A stretch of 64,000 nucleotides of DNA from CALMUP01 sp035327305 (GTDB taxonomy: Bacteria > Verrucomicrobiota > Kiritimatiellia > CAIVKH01). The translations under genes were made by a program, and so were the position numbers. The stretch is taken from positions 1 through 64,000 of the forward strand of contig DAOLDL010000006.1 of the NCBI GenBank assembly GCA_035327305.1. The letters run 5' to 3'. Below, in pieces: positions 8,939 through 17,411 of the stretch (position 1 is the stretch's first letter; each line of letters begins with the position of its first letter). The notes under the pieces are model-generated. The model ran no database searches. It was given only the letters and a program-made list of their open reading frames with translations, and was not told the DNA's origin.

Positions 8939-9645
8939 GACCGATCCTCCGTGTTTCGGAGTCCGGCCACACCGGCAAATAAAACCGCCAGCGCGGCGCC
9001 GATGGATAACGCAAGCAGGGTTTCGATAACCAGGATTATGGATCCCGCCCACTCAATCGGATACCAGAGCAGGCGTCCCTTGAAAATCACGGTGGCCGAG
9101 GCGACGCTCATAAAAAATGCGAATCCGGACGCAAGCAATATCCGAACCATCCGACTGCGGGCAAATGGCGTAATCAACATTCCGCTGGAAATCAGGGTCA
9201 CGGCCGCCGCACCCAGCAAGGCGCCGGATTGAAACGCACCACCGGGCCGGTATGAACCAACCCAGACCATGTAACCGGCGGCCACCACGACCACGGGAAG
9301 AATGATTCCCAACCCCACGCGCAAAACCGCATTCTGATGCGCGGGAGGCTTCAAGCGTAATTGCCGTGTCCGCTGGATATCCAACGACCAGACCGCCATG
9401 ACGGCCACAAGCAATACGCCAATTTCCAACAGCGTGTCGTATCCGCGAAAATTCAACAACACGGCCGTCAGAGGGTGCAAAACACCGCTGGATGTAAGAT
9501 TCTCCGCAACATTTGCGCTCAAACCTTCGCCGTGTGGCGGCACCATCAGCACGGCACGCGCGAGCACAATCGTCAGCGCGGACAAAGCTGTGATCACCAC
9601 AATCCGGCGAATCAGGCCGGGAAAATGCCCGCTCGAATTTCTCAT
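8935..9645 (-). CDS. mrpB: Na+/H+ antiporter subunit MrpB (MnhB domain)
   Basis: A 236-residue membrane protein. The N-terminal part (about 1-95) resembles the MbhE-like segment normally found at the C terminus of MrpA, with two helices and a TAVLLNFRGYDTLLEIGVL block; the remainder is the MnhB domain (PF04039) with YRPGGAFQSGALLGAAAV, a typical PGGxFQ motif. So part of MrpA and MrpB appear fused here, as in several multi-gene archaeal and bacterial Mrp/Mbh operons. The ATG at 9645 is set by a four-base overlap (ATGA) with the upstream DUF4040 gene; reading further upstream in frame gives non-membrane sequence overlapping that gene. Confidence 0.9.
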   Translation of the reverse strand: MRNSSGHFPGLIRRIVVITALSALTIVLARAVLMVPPHGEGLSANVAENLTSSGVLHPLTAVLLNFRGYDTLLEIGVLLVAVMAVWSLDIQRTRQLRLKPPAHQNAVLRVGLGIILPVVVVAAGYMVWVGSYRPGGAFQSGALLGAAAVTLISSGMLITPFARSRMVRILLASGFAFFMSVASATVIFKGRLLWYPIEWAGSIILVIETLLALSIGAALAVLFAGVAGLRNTEDRS

Positions 9646-9923
9646 TCGACGCCCTCCCCGTTCCGCTTCGTCGTCTTGCCCGGCTCCTCCTTGAACACAC
9701 GCAAGGCATGCAACAACAATGCACCGGTCAAGCCGGCGCCCAGCGCCGCTTCCGTCAAAGCAATATCCGGCGCACTCAATCGCGCCCAGGCCAGCGCCAT
9801 CAGCAAGCCGAAGACCATGAACAGGATGACCGATCGAAAAAGGTCGCGTGACAAGATCGCGGCCAGGGCGAGGCCGATCAGCGCAATTACCAGTAATACA
9901 TCGAAAATCACCATGATATTCAT
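9642..9923 (-). CDS. DUF4040/MbhD-like antiporter subunit (split MrpA segment)
   Basis: A 93-residue membrane protein with three hydrophobic helices and the sequence ARLSAPDIALTEAALGAG, the signature of the MbhD/DUF4040 domain that in classical seven-gene systems forms part of the MrpA C-terminal region. Here it is a free gene. It starts with ATG overlapping the mrpG stop by four bases and ends overlapping mrpB by four. The charged tail KEEPGKTTKRNGEGVE is expected on the cytoplasmic side. The acidic residue of the APDIALTE block is in the family thought to line the ion path. Confidence 0.9.
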   Translation of the reverse strand: MNIMVIFDVLLVIALIGLALAAILSRDLFRSVILFMVFGLLMALAWARLSAPDIALTEAALGAGLTGALLLHALRVFKEEPGKTTKRNGEGVE

Positions 9924-10225
9924 GATGGTTTCCTCCAGACCTTGGTGCGACTGCGATGGGCGGCATTGGCAACCATGAAGGCGGACAGCGAACTGCTGAA
10001 CATGATCAAAAACCAGACAAGCAACAATTTGATCGATTGAAAGGCCGACGCGGATTGCAGGATCAGGGCCAGCGCCAGCAGTCCAAGGCCAAGGTTGTCG
10101 GCTTTGGTCAGCGCATGCAACCGCGTGTAGACATCAGGGAAACGTAGAATACCCACCGTGCCGGCAAGGAAAAAGACCGAGCCAGCGACCAGCAGGATAA
10201 TCGATGAGACATCAATCCACGACAT
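9920..10225 (-). CDS. mrpG: Na+/H+ antiporter subunit MrpG
   Basis: A 101-residue membrane protein of the PhaG/MnhG family (PF03334). Key signature: GILRFPDVYTRLHALTKADN, the near-universal RFPDxYxRLHAxTK motif of MrpG, followed by two further helices. Two in-frame ATGs exist six bases apart; the one at 10225 lies seven bases after GAGGAG while the other is almost on top of it, so 10225 is chosen. It overlaps mrpF by 14 bases and the DUF4040 gene by four. Confidence 0.94.
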   Translation of the reverse strand: MSWIDVSSIILLVAGSVFFLAGTVGILRFPDVYTRLHALTKADNLGLGLLALALILQSASAFQSIKLLLVWFLIMFSSSLSAFMVANAAHRSRTKVWRKPS

Positions 10226-10505
10226 CGTCATGCTCCTCACTTTCCGCAGGCAGACTCGTCCACAACCGGCAGACAAATGCAATCAGCGTGACGGCGGCCA
10301 ACAGCGCAAAGATGATCGCGGCATCGATCAGCGCACCAAGTCCCTGCCATGCCGACAACACCAACAGCACCGCGGTGCCCGTGGTGCCCAGCAATTGCGC
10401 GGCCAGCAAACGGTCGGCCGGCGTGGGTCCCCGATAAATCCGCACAAGACCCGCCAACAGATTCAACATCAGAAACACCGAGACGGCGGCATAAGCATTA
10501 TCCAT
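10212..10505 (-). CDS. mrpF: Na+/H+ antiporter subunit MrpF
   Basis: A 97-residue three-helix protein of the MnhF family (PF04066). It shows LLAGLVRIYRGPTPADRLLA, matching the RxxxGPTxxDRxxA signature of MrpF, and ALIDAAIIFALLAAVT in the last helix. The acidic C-terminal tail (ESEEHDDVVD) is unremarkable. The ATG at 10505 overlaps the mrpE stop by eight bases. In Mrp structures MrpF forms part of the cation path with MrpA/G, so its presence supports a true cation/proton antiporter rather than a stray complex I module. Confidence 0.93.
   Translation of the reverse strand: MDNAYAAVSVFLMLNLLAGLVRIYRGPTPADRLLAAQLLGTTGTAVLLVLSAWQGLGALIDAAIIFALLAAVTLIAFVCRLWTSLPAESEEHDDVVD
10233..10238 (-). promoter_or_regulatory. 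Ribosome binding site deciding the mrpG start
   Basis: GAGGAG on the minus strand lies inside the end of mrpF, seven bases before the ATG at 10225 and only one base before the alternative ATG at 10231. Spacing favours the former. Confidence 0.6.
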
Positions 10506-11034
10506 GACGCGCCCCCTCCAGTTTTTCCCGGAAAATCCGGGCCGCCCACTTTTCCAGAATTGCCGTGTCCGCAACAAATGATTCACGCGACCCGCTCAAC
10601 ACATGCACAATCATCCTATGCTCGCCAACCCGGCACGCCAGGGTTCCCGGCATGAGGCTTATCACTTGAGCCATAAACACCCGCGCACCTTCGGAATGAA
10701 CTTGATACGGGTATGAGTAAATATTCGGATGCACCGGCAGGCTCGGGTGCATTGCCCGCCAGCCCACATCGACACCGCCGACCAAAGACTGCCAAAGGAA
10801 ATACGGAATGAATCTAACAAACTGGACCAAACTGATGTTCCGCAACGATAGAGGAATCGGCATGGCACGTCGTACCGCAAGGGCCAGGGCAAGCACGGGG
10901 ATGGCAAACCACAAACCGTGGAGGCGGCCTTCAACCAGAACGACCCACAAAACCAGCAGAAAAAATCCCATGGCTACCCAGTCGCGCCATGGCGAGGTTG
11001 CCGTGCTGTTTTTTATTGGAAACATCGATTTCAT
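10498..11034 (-). CDS. mrpE: Na+/H+ antiporter subunit MrpE
   Basis: First gene of the antiporter operon, 178 residues, MNHE family (PF01899). Two N-terminal helices (residues 20-65) precede a soluble domain with the family hallmark QVISLMPGTLACRVG and HVLSGSRES. The ATG at 11034 is preferred to a TTG nine bases upstream. A possible -10 (TATACT, complement of 11062-11067) lies about 30 bp before it, with no good -35. Starting the operon with mrpE-F-G and ending it with the large antiporter subunits inverts the classical mrpABCDEFG order and resembles the order of other split-MrpA operons. Confidence 0.93.
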   Translation of the reverse strand: MKSMFPIKNSTATSPWRDWVAMGFFLLVLWVVLVEGRLHGLWFAIPVLALALAVRRAMPIPLSLRNISLVQFVRFIPYFLWQSLVGGVDVGWRAMHPSLPVHPNIYSYPYQVHSEGARVFMAQVISLMPGTLACRVGEHRMIVHVLSGSRESFVADTAILEKWAARIFREKLEGARHG

Positions 11035-11157
11035 AATGACCAACCGTCACAATCGCGGAATAGTATACATCAAGTTTGAAAACTGGAAAATCAGGATCGT
11101 ACGATTACAAGACGATTTTCGTGGTCGTCAAAACGATGATCCGCTCCAACCCCCGGC

Positions 11158-12306
11158 TTAAGGCGCAACCGCTCGATCCAGCCGGTACAATCCGCCATCG
11201 CGGGCGTCGGTTACAAACCAGATGTGTCCGTCGGGGCTTACATTAATATCCCGAATGCGTCCGACCATATCCTTCAGCAGTATTTCCTGGTGGATGATTT
11301 GCTCTCCTTCAACAACCAGCCGGCGTATATGTTGCTGAACCAAAGCGCCGGCCAGCATGTTTCCCTCCCATTCCGGGAATTGGCTGTTGCGAACCAGCAC
11401 AAAACCACACGGCGCGATGGATGGCGTCCAGTGAATAATCGGGTTTTCAACATGTTCGAGATTTTCCGGGATTGTGCCGATGCGAGGTCCGTGGTACTCG
11501 CGACCATGCGTTGCCAAAGGCCATCCGTAATTACGGCCTGCGCGCAGAATATTCACGGTATCGCCGCCCCGTGGACCGTGTTCATGCGTCCATATTAATC
11601 CGGTATTCGCATCGTAAATGATACCCTGCGGATTGCGGTGACCATAGGTGTAAATCTCGGGATGTGCCTGGTCGCGTCCCGCAAACGGGTTGTCTTCCGG
11701 AACGGAACCATCATCACGGATGCGAATGACTTTACCGTGATGCGTATCGAGCCTTTGGGAAAGATGACGATCTCCCCGCTCGCCAAACGTCACATATAAA
11801 TAACCATCGCGATCAAATGCGAAACGGCTTCCAAAGTGAACCGGCCCTGATCCGGGTGGAGACATTTCAAATATGACGGACACATCGTGAAGTTCTCGTT
11901 CCTTCAAGACGGCACGGGCAACCCGTGTGCCGACACCTTCCCCGTATTCAGCGGAATAGCTCAAATAGATTGAGTGATTATTTTCAAAGTCAGGATGGGC
12001 TATGACATCCAGCAAGCCACCCTGCCCTCCGGCGCGAACTTCCGGCAATCCAGTGACCTGATATAACCGATTTCCGTCTTTGATCCATAAACGTCCCGAT
12101 CGTTCGGTTATCAAGCCGCGACCATCCGGCAGAAATTTGATCGCCCACGGATGTTCAAGATTTTCCACCACCTGAACAACATTAAAGCGAACGTGTTCGG
12201 ACACCAATTGGCGGAGAATAACCTGATTGGTTACACGCGGTTCGGAAAATGCCGGGTACAATCCAGACACAACCACAATGAGACAGATGACAATCGGCAA
12301 CTTCAT
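11158..12306 (-). CDS. Secreted PQQ-type sugar dehydrogenase family protein (GSDH, YliI-like)
   Basis: A 382-residue beta-propeller protein of the glucose/sorbosone dehydrogenase family (PF07995), which oxidises aldose sugars with PQQ and calcium in the periplasm. A signal peptide is clear (MKLPIVICLIVVVSGLYPAF then SEP). Family blocks: LEHPWAIKFLPDGRGLITER, GGQGGLLDVIAHPDF, VHFGSRFAFDRDGYLYVTFG, YGHRNPQG, and WTHEHGPRGGDTVN, the typical EHGPxGGDE region. The ATG at 12306 has GAGGG seven bases upstream; a TTG six codons earlier is rejected. It follows the bicarbonate transporter gene by 73 bp on the same strand, possibly in the same transcript. No PQQ synthesis genes are in the window, so cofactor and substrate are unproven. 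Confidence 0.9.
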   Translation of the reverse strand: MKLPIVICLIVVVSGLYPAFSEPRVTNQVILRQLVSEHVRFNVVQVVENLEHPWAIKFLPDGRGLITERSGRLWIKDGNRLYQVTGLPEVRAGGQGGLLDVIAHPDFENNHSIYLSYSAEYGEGVGTRVARAVLKERELHDVSVIFEMSPPGSGPVHFGSRFAFDRDGYLYVTFGERGDRHLSQRLDTHHGKVIRIRDDGSVPEDNPFAGRDQAHPEIYTYGHRNPQGIIYDANTGLIWTHEHGPRGGDTVNILRAGRNYGWPLATHGREYHGPRIGTIPENLEHVENPIIHWTPSIAPCGFVLVRNSQFPEWEGNMLAGALVQQHIRRLVVEGEQIIHQEILLKDMVGRIRDINVSPDGHIWFVTDARDGGLYRLDRAVAP

Positions 12307-12379
12307 GATAGTACCCTCATGCAACTTGGTTGAGGTGTCAAGGGTGATGGGTTCGTATTGTCACGGTTTCCTCCTGGCA

Positions 12380-14044
12380 TCAGTAACGCTCGACATCGGC
12401 AAGGGCATTGACGGCGAGTGCCAAGGCATTCTTGCGGGTTTCCGCCACCCTGGTTTTTGCCGCAGGGCCAATCAAACCCAAACCGGTCAGCCGATCGCGA
12501 ATTTTGGGTCCGGCGCCGGCGACGATCACCACGCAGTCCGCCGCCTCGGCATCGCGAATCACATTTTCAATGGCCAACCCGACCGTGGTCGCAAGCATGG
12601 GAACATCGCTTAAATCGACGATCAACACCTTGGCATTTCGCAAGGCTGACTGTTCGCGGGCAATAGCCTTGGCCACCCCGAAGATCATCGGACCGCTTAA
12701 ATGAAAAATGAGGATGCGTCCACGTCCTTTTTCCAATAATGCTCGTTCATCAGCGCTCAACCGCAGGGAATCGTCCGATGCAGGATCCACCGTTTTAATC
12801 TGGCTGGCCTGTAGTCGTGACAGTCGGTCAATGGTTATGACATTGGCAATAAAAACACCAATGCCCACCGCGACCATGATATCAACCATGACCGTGATAA
12901 AAAGGACGCCGTACATGATCAGGGTGGCTGACCATGACACCCGGTGGGCACGACGCAGAAAACTCCAGTCGAGAATATCAACGCCGACTTTCATCGTGAC
13001 CGCGGCAAGTACGGCCAGGGGCACTTTCGACAAGATCGGCGCGGCGACGAGGATCACGCCGAGCAGGGTCATTGCCCGGATCATGGCCGCCCGGGGCGAT
13101 CCTGCGCCGGACTGGATATTGACCACGGTGCCCATGGTGGCCCCCGCGCCGGGAAGGCCGCCGAATAATCCGGCCAAGGTATTGGCGATACCTTGACCGA
13201 TCAGTTCGCGATTGGAGTCGTGCTGGGTTCGGGTCAAGCTGTCGGCGATCATGGCGGTCAGCAGTGTGTCGATGCAACCCAGCAGGGCGAGCAGAAGCGC
13301 ATCCACCAGAATCATTCCGATCAGATCACCGTTCCAGACCGGCCACTGAAAGGAGGGAAGCCCCATGGGAATGTTCCCGATGACCCGCAGGGTTTGCTCG
13401 TTGAAGAACAACCAGGCGCACAGCGTGCCGGCGATCAGAACCAGCAGTTGCGGCGGTACAACCTTGCGCCACGCAACGGGCAGAAGAAACAAAGCTCCAA
13501 GGGCCAGAGATCCGAGGATGATTTCCGGCCACAACACCGCGTTCAGCAGGCTCGGCAGAGCCGACAATACGCCCGGAGCGCCACCCGGCACGGATGGATG
13601 GCCGAGAAGCGCGGGTATTTGCAGAATCACCAACAGCACACCGATGCCGGACATGAAACCGGAAATCACGCTGTACGGCATGATCGTGATGTAACGCCCC
13701 AATTTGAGAATGCCGAAGAGTATCTGAAAAATACCCGCGAGCACCACCACGGTGAAGCCGAGCGGTAACGCATGTTCCGGATGGGTGGCGGCAATTTTGA
13801 TCATGACCGCGGTCATCATCAAGGTCATCGGACCGGTAGGCTCCGAAATCAATGTGCGGGTTCCCCCGAAACAAGCCGCCCAGAAACCGACCAGCACAGC
13901 GCCGTAAAGTCCGGCCTGGGCGCCGGCCCCGGAAGACACCCCGAATGCCAAGGCCAGCGGGAGTGAAACGATTGCCGTCGTTACCCCCCCGAGGACATCC
14001 CCCTTTAGATGGGCCTTGGAAAAAATATCGCGAAACGTAATCAT
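12380..14044 (-). CDS. bicA: SulP-family anion transporter, BicA-like Na+/bicarbonate symporter
   Basis: A 554-residue SulP transporter with a C-terminal STAS domain. The membrane part (about 1-400) strongly resembles cyanobacterial BicA as I recall it: LPLALAFGVSSGAGAQAGLY, FGGTRTLISEPTGPMT, MPYSVISGFMSGIGVLLVIL, GCIDTLLTAMIADSLTRT and GAGATMGTVVNIQSG. The STAS part includes FHLSGPMIFGVAKAIARE and VLIVDLSDVPML. BicA imports bicarbonate with sodium. The ATG at 14044 overlaps the ppc stop by four bases (ATGA), so the transporter is translated with PEP carboxylase, an enzyme that consumes bicarbonate. Substrate could still be sulfate or another anion, but sequence and context both favour bicarbonate. 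Confidence 0.88.
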   Translation of the reverse strand: MITFRDIFSKAHLKGDVLGGVTTAIVSLPLALAFGVSSGAGAQAGLYGAVLVGFWAACFGGTRTLISEPTGPMTLMMTAVMIKIAATHPEHALPLGFTVVVLAGIFQILFGILKLGRYITIMPYSVISGFMSGIGVLLVILQIPALLGHPSVPGGAPGVLSALPSLLNAVLWPEIILGSLALGALFLLPVAWRKVVPPQLLVLIAGTLCAWLFFNEQTLRVIGNIPMGLPSFQWPVWNGDLIGMILVDALLLALLGCIDTLLTAMIADSLTRTQHDSNRELIGQGIANTLAGLFGGLPGAGATMGTVVNIQSGAGSPRAAMIRAMTLLGVILVAAPILSKVPLAVLAAVTMKVGVDILDWSFLRRAHRVSWSATLIMYGVLFITVMVDIMVAVGIGVFIANVITIDRLSRLQASQIKTVDPASDDSLRLSADERALLEKGRGRILIFHLSGPMIFGVAKAIAREQSALRNAKVLIVDLSDVPMLATTVGLAIENVIRDAEAADCVVIVAGAGPKIRDRLTGLGLIGPAAKTRVAETRKNALALAVNALADVERY

Positions 14045-16470
14045 CCCGTGCTTTTCATGCCGAAGGCTATGCCATTCACGGTTAATGCGAGCAGGCGTCG
14101 CTCCTCTTCCGTCCTCTTTTCCGGAGGCGTCTTTCGCCATTGGCGAAGAAAATGAATCTGCAGGTAATGCAGAGGATCGACATAGGGATTTCGCAGACGG
14201 ATGGATTCGGCCAACCGGGGTTGTCCGGCTAAAAGATGAGGGTGGCCGGCAATCGCCAGTATGGCGTCCACCGAAGCGGCATGTTCCGCGCGGATTTGTT
14301 CCAGAAATCGTCGGCGCAATCCCGCTTGCGGCACCAGCGATGCATACCGCCCGGCGATGTACATATCCGCCTTCGCGAGAGACATCTCCGCGTTGTCGAG
14401 AAGCATGGAGAAAAACGGCCATGACCGGTAAAGGTTTCGCAGTTCATCGCGACGTTCGGCCATGACGGATTGCAGTGCACTGCCGATGCCATACCATGCA
14501 GGAAGTAAGTGCCGCGATTGGGTCCAGGCAAAAACCCAGGGAATGGCGCGGAGGTCGGTCAGGCTTCCGGTTTTTGTTCGTCGGCTGGGCCGCGATCCAA
14601 TCCGGGTATGTTCAATCAGATCGATCGGCGTGGCTTGCCGGAAATAATCGAGAAAGCCATCGGACTCGATAAGCGCGCGGTAATGTTTGAGCGACCGCCG
14701 TGCAAGTTCATCCATCATGGCTTCCCATTCCGGAGGTATCTTCTGTTCCTCCACGCGGTGTACGGCATTATAAAGAACCGCGGAAGTCAACTGTTCCAGA
14801 TTTCGCCGGGCGATATCCTGCTGACCGTACTTCATCAGGATGACTTCACCCTGTTCCGTTATGCGCAGTCCGCCGCCGTGCGAAGCATGAGGCTGGGCGA
14901 TCAAACTGCGATAGCTTAATCCGCCGCCGCGATCAATGGTTCCGCCTTTTCCGTGAAAAAAGCGTATCTGGATGCCGTGGGCATCGGCAATTTGGCAAAG
15001 GGATTTCTGCGCGCGGTAGAGAAACCAGTTTGCGGCCAGGTATCCGCCGTCCTTGTTCGAATCCGAATAGCCCAACATGATTTCCTGTCGGTTCCCGCGG
15101 GCGGATAGGTGTCGCCGGTAAGCAGGGCGTGACCACAAGTCCGAAATGAGTTCGCGGGCATGTTCGAGATCGGTAATGGTTTCAAACAGGGGCACCACAT
15201 CCAGATCGACCAGCCGCTGGTTTTTAGCCCGCGTGACGATTTCCATCACCTGATCGGCTGAATGGGTCATGCTCAAGATGAAGCGGTGGGAGGCTTCCGG
15301 GCCATGGTGCTTCTGAATTTCCCGAATTGTCTGCAGTTCCTCGTCGATCTCATGCGGAGCGGATACAAGTTTTCCCGAATGATCCCGAAAATCCAGGTGG
15401 GCGAGATGAAAGCCGAATACCTTGGCCTGGCGGATGAGGCGGCTTAACCGTCCGTTGGCGGCGCGATGGGCACGCTGGGCGAGAAGCCGCTCCCGGATCG
15501 CTTCCAATTCACGGATCCAAACTTCAGGTCGGGGATAACGCCCGTTGGCCAGCCGCCGCCGCATGGCTTCGATTTCCCGGCGAAATGTTTCCGCAGGATG
15601 AAAGGAATCCGGCGAAGCGGATTCCGTATTCGGGCTTACCAGTCGATCGGAATGGGAAATTTCCTCGACCAGCCTTGCACACTCATGATCATAAAGTCGC
15701 ATCAGTACGCGCCGCATTTCCGTGACCGTTTGGTGGCTGATCTCGGGTGTTACGTACGGGTGACCATCGCGGTCGCCACCAATCCATGAAGCAAAAGTCA
15801 GCGCCGCAGGCGGCGCATTCACGCCCGGGAAGTGGCGATCCAACTCCTTTTCGAGCGTCTGGTAAAAATCCGCGACAGCGGAAAAGATGGCGTGCTCGAA
15901 GAGAAACAGGGCATTGTCAACCTCATCCAGCGGCGTCACACGCTGAACCCGGACCTCCTCCGTCTGCCAAAGCGCCTCAAGCAGAATGTCGGGTTCATCC
16001 GGATGGGCGGCCAGTTTCACAAGGTGGTTCATCACGGTCCGGCGTTTGCTTTCCGTGGGATGCGCGGTGAGTACGGGCTCGATTGATAGATTGGCAAGAG
16101 CGGCTTGAACTTCGCTCCGGGTGGCGCCTTTGGCCTTCAAGTCGCGGAATGTGACCGCCAGGGATTGCCGGAGTCCCGGCCGGCTTCTGATTGCCCGGAT
16201 ACGCGCACGTTCCTCGCACAGGTTGAGCAATTGAAAATACAGGCTGAAGGCGTGCACGACAGGGTACGCCTCGTGCGCGCGCAGGCGACGGACAAATGCC
16301 CGTTTTTTGCGCACATCAGCCGGGCGATGGCCGTCCCGCACCTTTTCGGAAAGGCGGCCGAGTGCTTCCACCCGGTCGGCGCAACGATTGCCTGACTGCT
16401 CCCGAATAATGGCATTAAGCCGGTCGCGGAAAAAAGCGACCTCTTCAAGTAATTGAGTATCCGTGTTCAT
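14041..16470 (-). CDS. ppc: Phosphoenolpyruvate carboxylase
   Basis: Adds bicarbonate to PEP to give oxaloacetate, refilling the TCA cycle. At 809 residues it is somewhat shorter than the roughly 880-residue proteobacterial enzymes. Catalytic signatures are present: VLTAHPTESKRRTV with the active-site histidine; FGFHLAHLDFRDHSGK; GYSDSNKDGGYLAANW; FFHGKGGTIDRGGG (usually GRGGSIGRGG, so slightly diverged); and QSRHLLPAWYGIGSAL. The C terminus ends GMKSTG where most bacterial enzymes end RNTG. It is the first gene of an apparent ppc-bicA operon and diverges from a LysR gene across an 88-bp AT-rich region. Confidence 0.96.
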   Translation of the reverse strand: MNTDTQLLEEVAFFRDRLNAIIREQSGNRCADRVEALGRLSEKVRDGHRPADVRKKRAFVRRLRAHEAYPVVHAFSLYFQLLNLCEERARIRAIRSRPGLRQSLAVTFRDLKAKGATRSEVQAALANLSIEPVLTAHPTESKRRTVMNHLVKLAAHPDEPDILLEALWQTEEVRVQRVTPLDEVDNALFLFEHAIFSAVADFYQTLEKELDRHFPGVNAPPAALTFASWIGGDRDGHPYVTPEISHQTVTEMRRVLMRLYDHECARLVEEISHSDRLVSPNTESASPDSFHPAETFRREIEAMRRRLANGRYPRPEVWIRELEAIRERLLAQRAHRAANGRLSRLIRQAKVFGFHLAHLDFRDHSGKLVSAPHEIDEELQTIREIQKHHGPEASHRFILSMTHSADQVMEIVTRAKNQRLVDLDVVPLFETITDLEHARELISDLWSRPAYRRHLSARGNRQEIMLGYSDSNKDGGYLAANWFLYRAQKSLCQIADAHGIQIRFFHGKGGTIDRGGGLSYRSLIAQPHASHGGGLRITEQGEVILMKYGQQDIARRNLEQLTSAVLYNAVHRVEEQKIPPEWEAMMDELARRSLKHYRALIESDGFLDYFRQATPIDLIEHTRIGSRPSRRTKTGSLTDLRAIPWVFAWTQSRHLLPAWYGIGSALQSVMAERRDELRNLYRSWPFFSMLLDNAEMSLAKADMYIAGRYASLVPQAGLRRRFLEQIRAEHAASVDAILAIAGHPHLLAGQPRLAESIRLRNPYVDPLHYLQIHFLRQWRKTPPEKRTEEERRLLALTVNGIAFGMKSTG

Positions 16471-16558
16471 GACGCCTGATTGTGCGGATGCGTCTTGATT
16501 CTGTCTAATATATTATAATTATACTTTCGTTCTATATTATATATGTTACGTTGCCTCC
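16471..16558. promoter_or_regulatory. Divergent promoter region between ppc and LysR gene
   Basis: An 88-bp spacer, strongly AT-rich from 16505 to 16545 against a GC-rich background, containing the palindrome TATAATTATA at 16514-16523 and several possible -10 hexamers on both strands. Divergent placement next to a LysR gene is the classic layout for regulation of the neighbour and autoregulation. No ribosome site is evident for the LysR gene. Confidence 0.45.
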
Positions 16559-17310
16559 ATGAAGGAATTGAATTACCGTCATCTTCATTACTTTCTGGCG
16601 ATTGTGCAGGCCGGCGGCCTGACCGCAGCGGCGCGGCAACTGGGCGTGGCGCAATCTGCGTTGAGCATCCAACTCAAGGCGTTGGAGTCCAGTTTGGGTT
16701 GCCACCTGTTCAGCCGGGAACATAAGCGGCTTACCCTTACGGAAGAAGGCCGGATGGCTCATGCTTTTGCCGAAACCATTTTCCGCACGGGCGAGGAGCT
16801 TGTGACTACGCTTAAGCGCCGGGAGGAAAGGTATGCCAAAGTCCTCTGGGTCGGATGCGTGGCGACCTTGTCCCGCAACTTTGTGATCGGCTTCTTGCGA
16901 TCCGCGATTGCCGAAGGGTCGATCGAGGTGGTGATCCGGTCGGGCGGACTTTCCGAATTACTGCATGCATTGCGGGATCACCAGTTGGATATTGTCGTAT
17001 CGAACCAACAGGTGCCCGGCTCGGCTTCCAACGGTTTCCGCTGTCGGGCCGTGGCCGATCAACCGGTCAGCCTCATCGGCCCGAAATCATTTAAACGCCG
17101 ACGACGTCCGTTTCGGTTTCCTGATGATCTCCGCAACGTTCCCATCGTATTGCCGACCCGGGAAAGCGGAATTCGAAGCCGGTTTGACGCCCTTCTGGCC
17201 AGGCATGGAGACTTTCCTCTTCTGATAGCCGCCGAGGCGGATGATATGGCGATGCTTCGTTTGCTGGCCCGGGAAATGAATGCGCTGTCCCTTTTGCCTC
17301 CGGTAGTGGT
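16559..17310 (+). CDS. LysR-family transcriptional regulator, NhaR-like (3' end lost in assembly gap)
   Basis: The first 250 residues of a LysR regulator; the rest is lost in the 100-N gap. The N-terminal winged helix-turn-helix reads LNYRHLHYFLAIVQAGGLTA, then AARQLGVAQSALSIQLKALE. The HLHYF opening and QSALSIQLKALE recognition helix are characteristic of the NhaR branch, whose E. coli member activates the sodium/proton antiporter gene nhaA in response to Na+. The co-inducer-binding domain begins near residue 90. The divergent ppc-bicA pair is the likely target; the mrp operon starting 5.4 kb away is a possible second target. The NhaR assignment is by visual similarity only. Confidence 0.85.
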
Positions 17311-17410
17311 NNNNNNNNNNNNNNNNNNNNNNNNNNNNNNNNNNNNNNNNNNNNNNNNNNNNNNNNNNNNNNNNNNNNNNNNNNNNNNNNNNNNNNNNNN
17401 NNNNNNNNNN
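17311..17410. other. Assembly gap (100 N)
   Basis: Exactly 100 unknown bases, the usual placeholder for a scaffold gap of unknown size. It cuts the LysR gene (lacking about 50 C-terminal residues) and the 5' end of the following thioredoxin-like gene, so the true missing length is probably at least a few hundred bases. Confidence 0.98.
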
Positions 17411-17411
17411 T

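Noticed and set aside
13193..13768. 191-codon plus-strand frame opposite bicA
   Set aside because: Antisense of transmembrane helices; Gln/Arg-rich, no domain.
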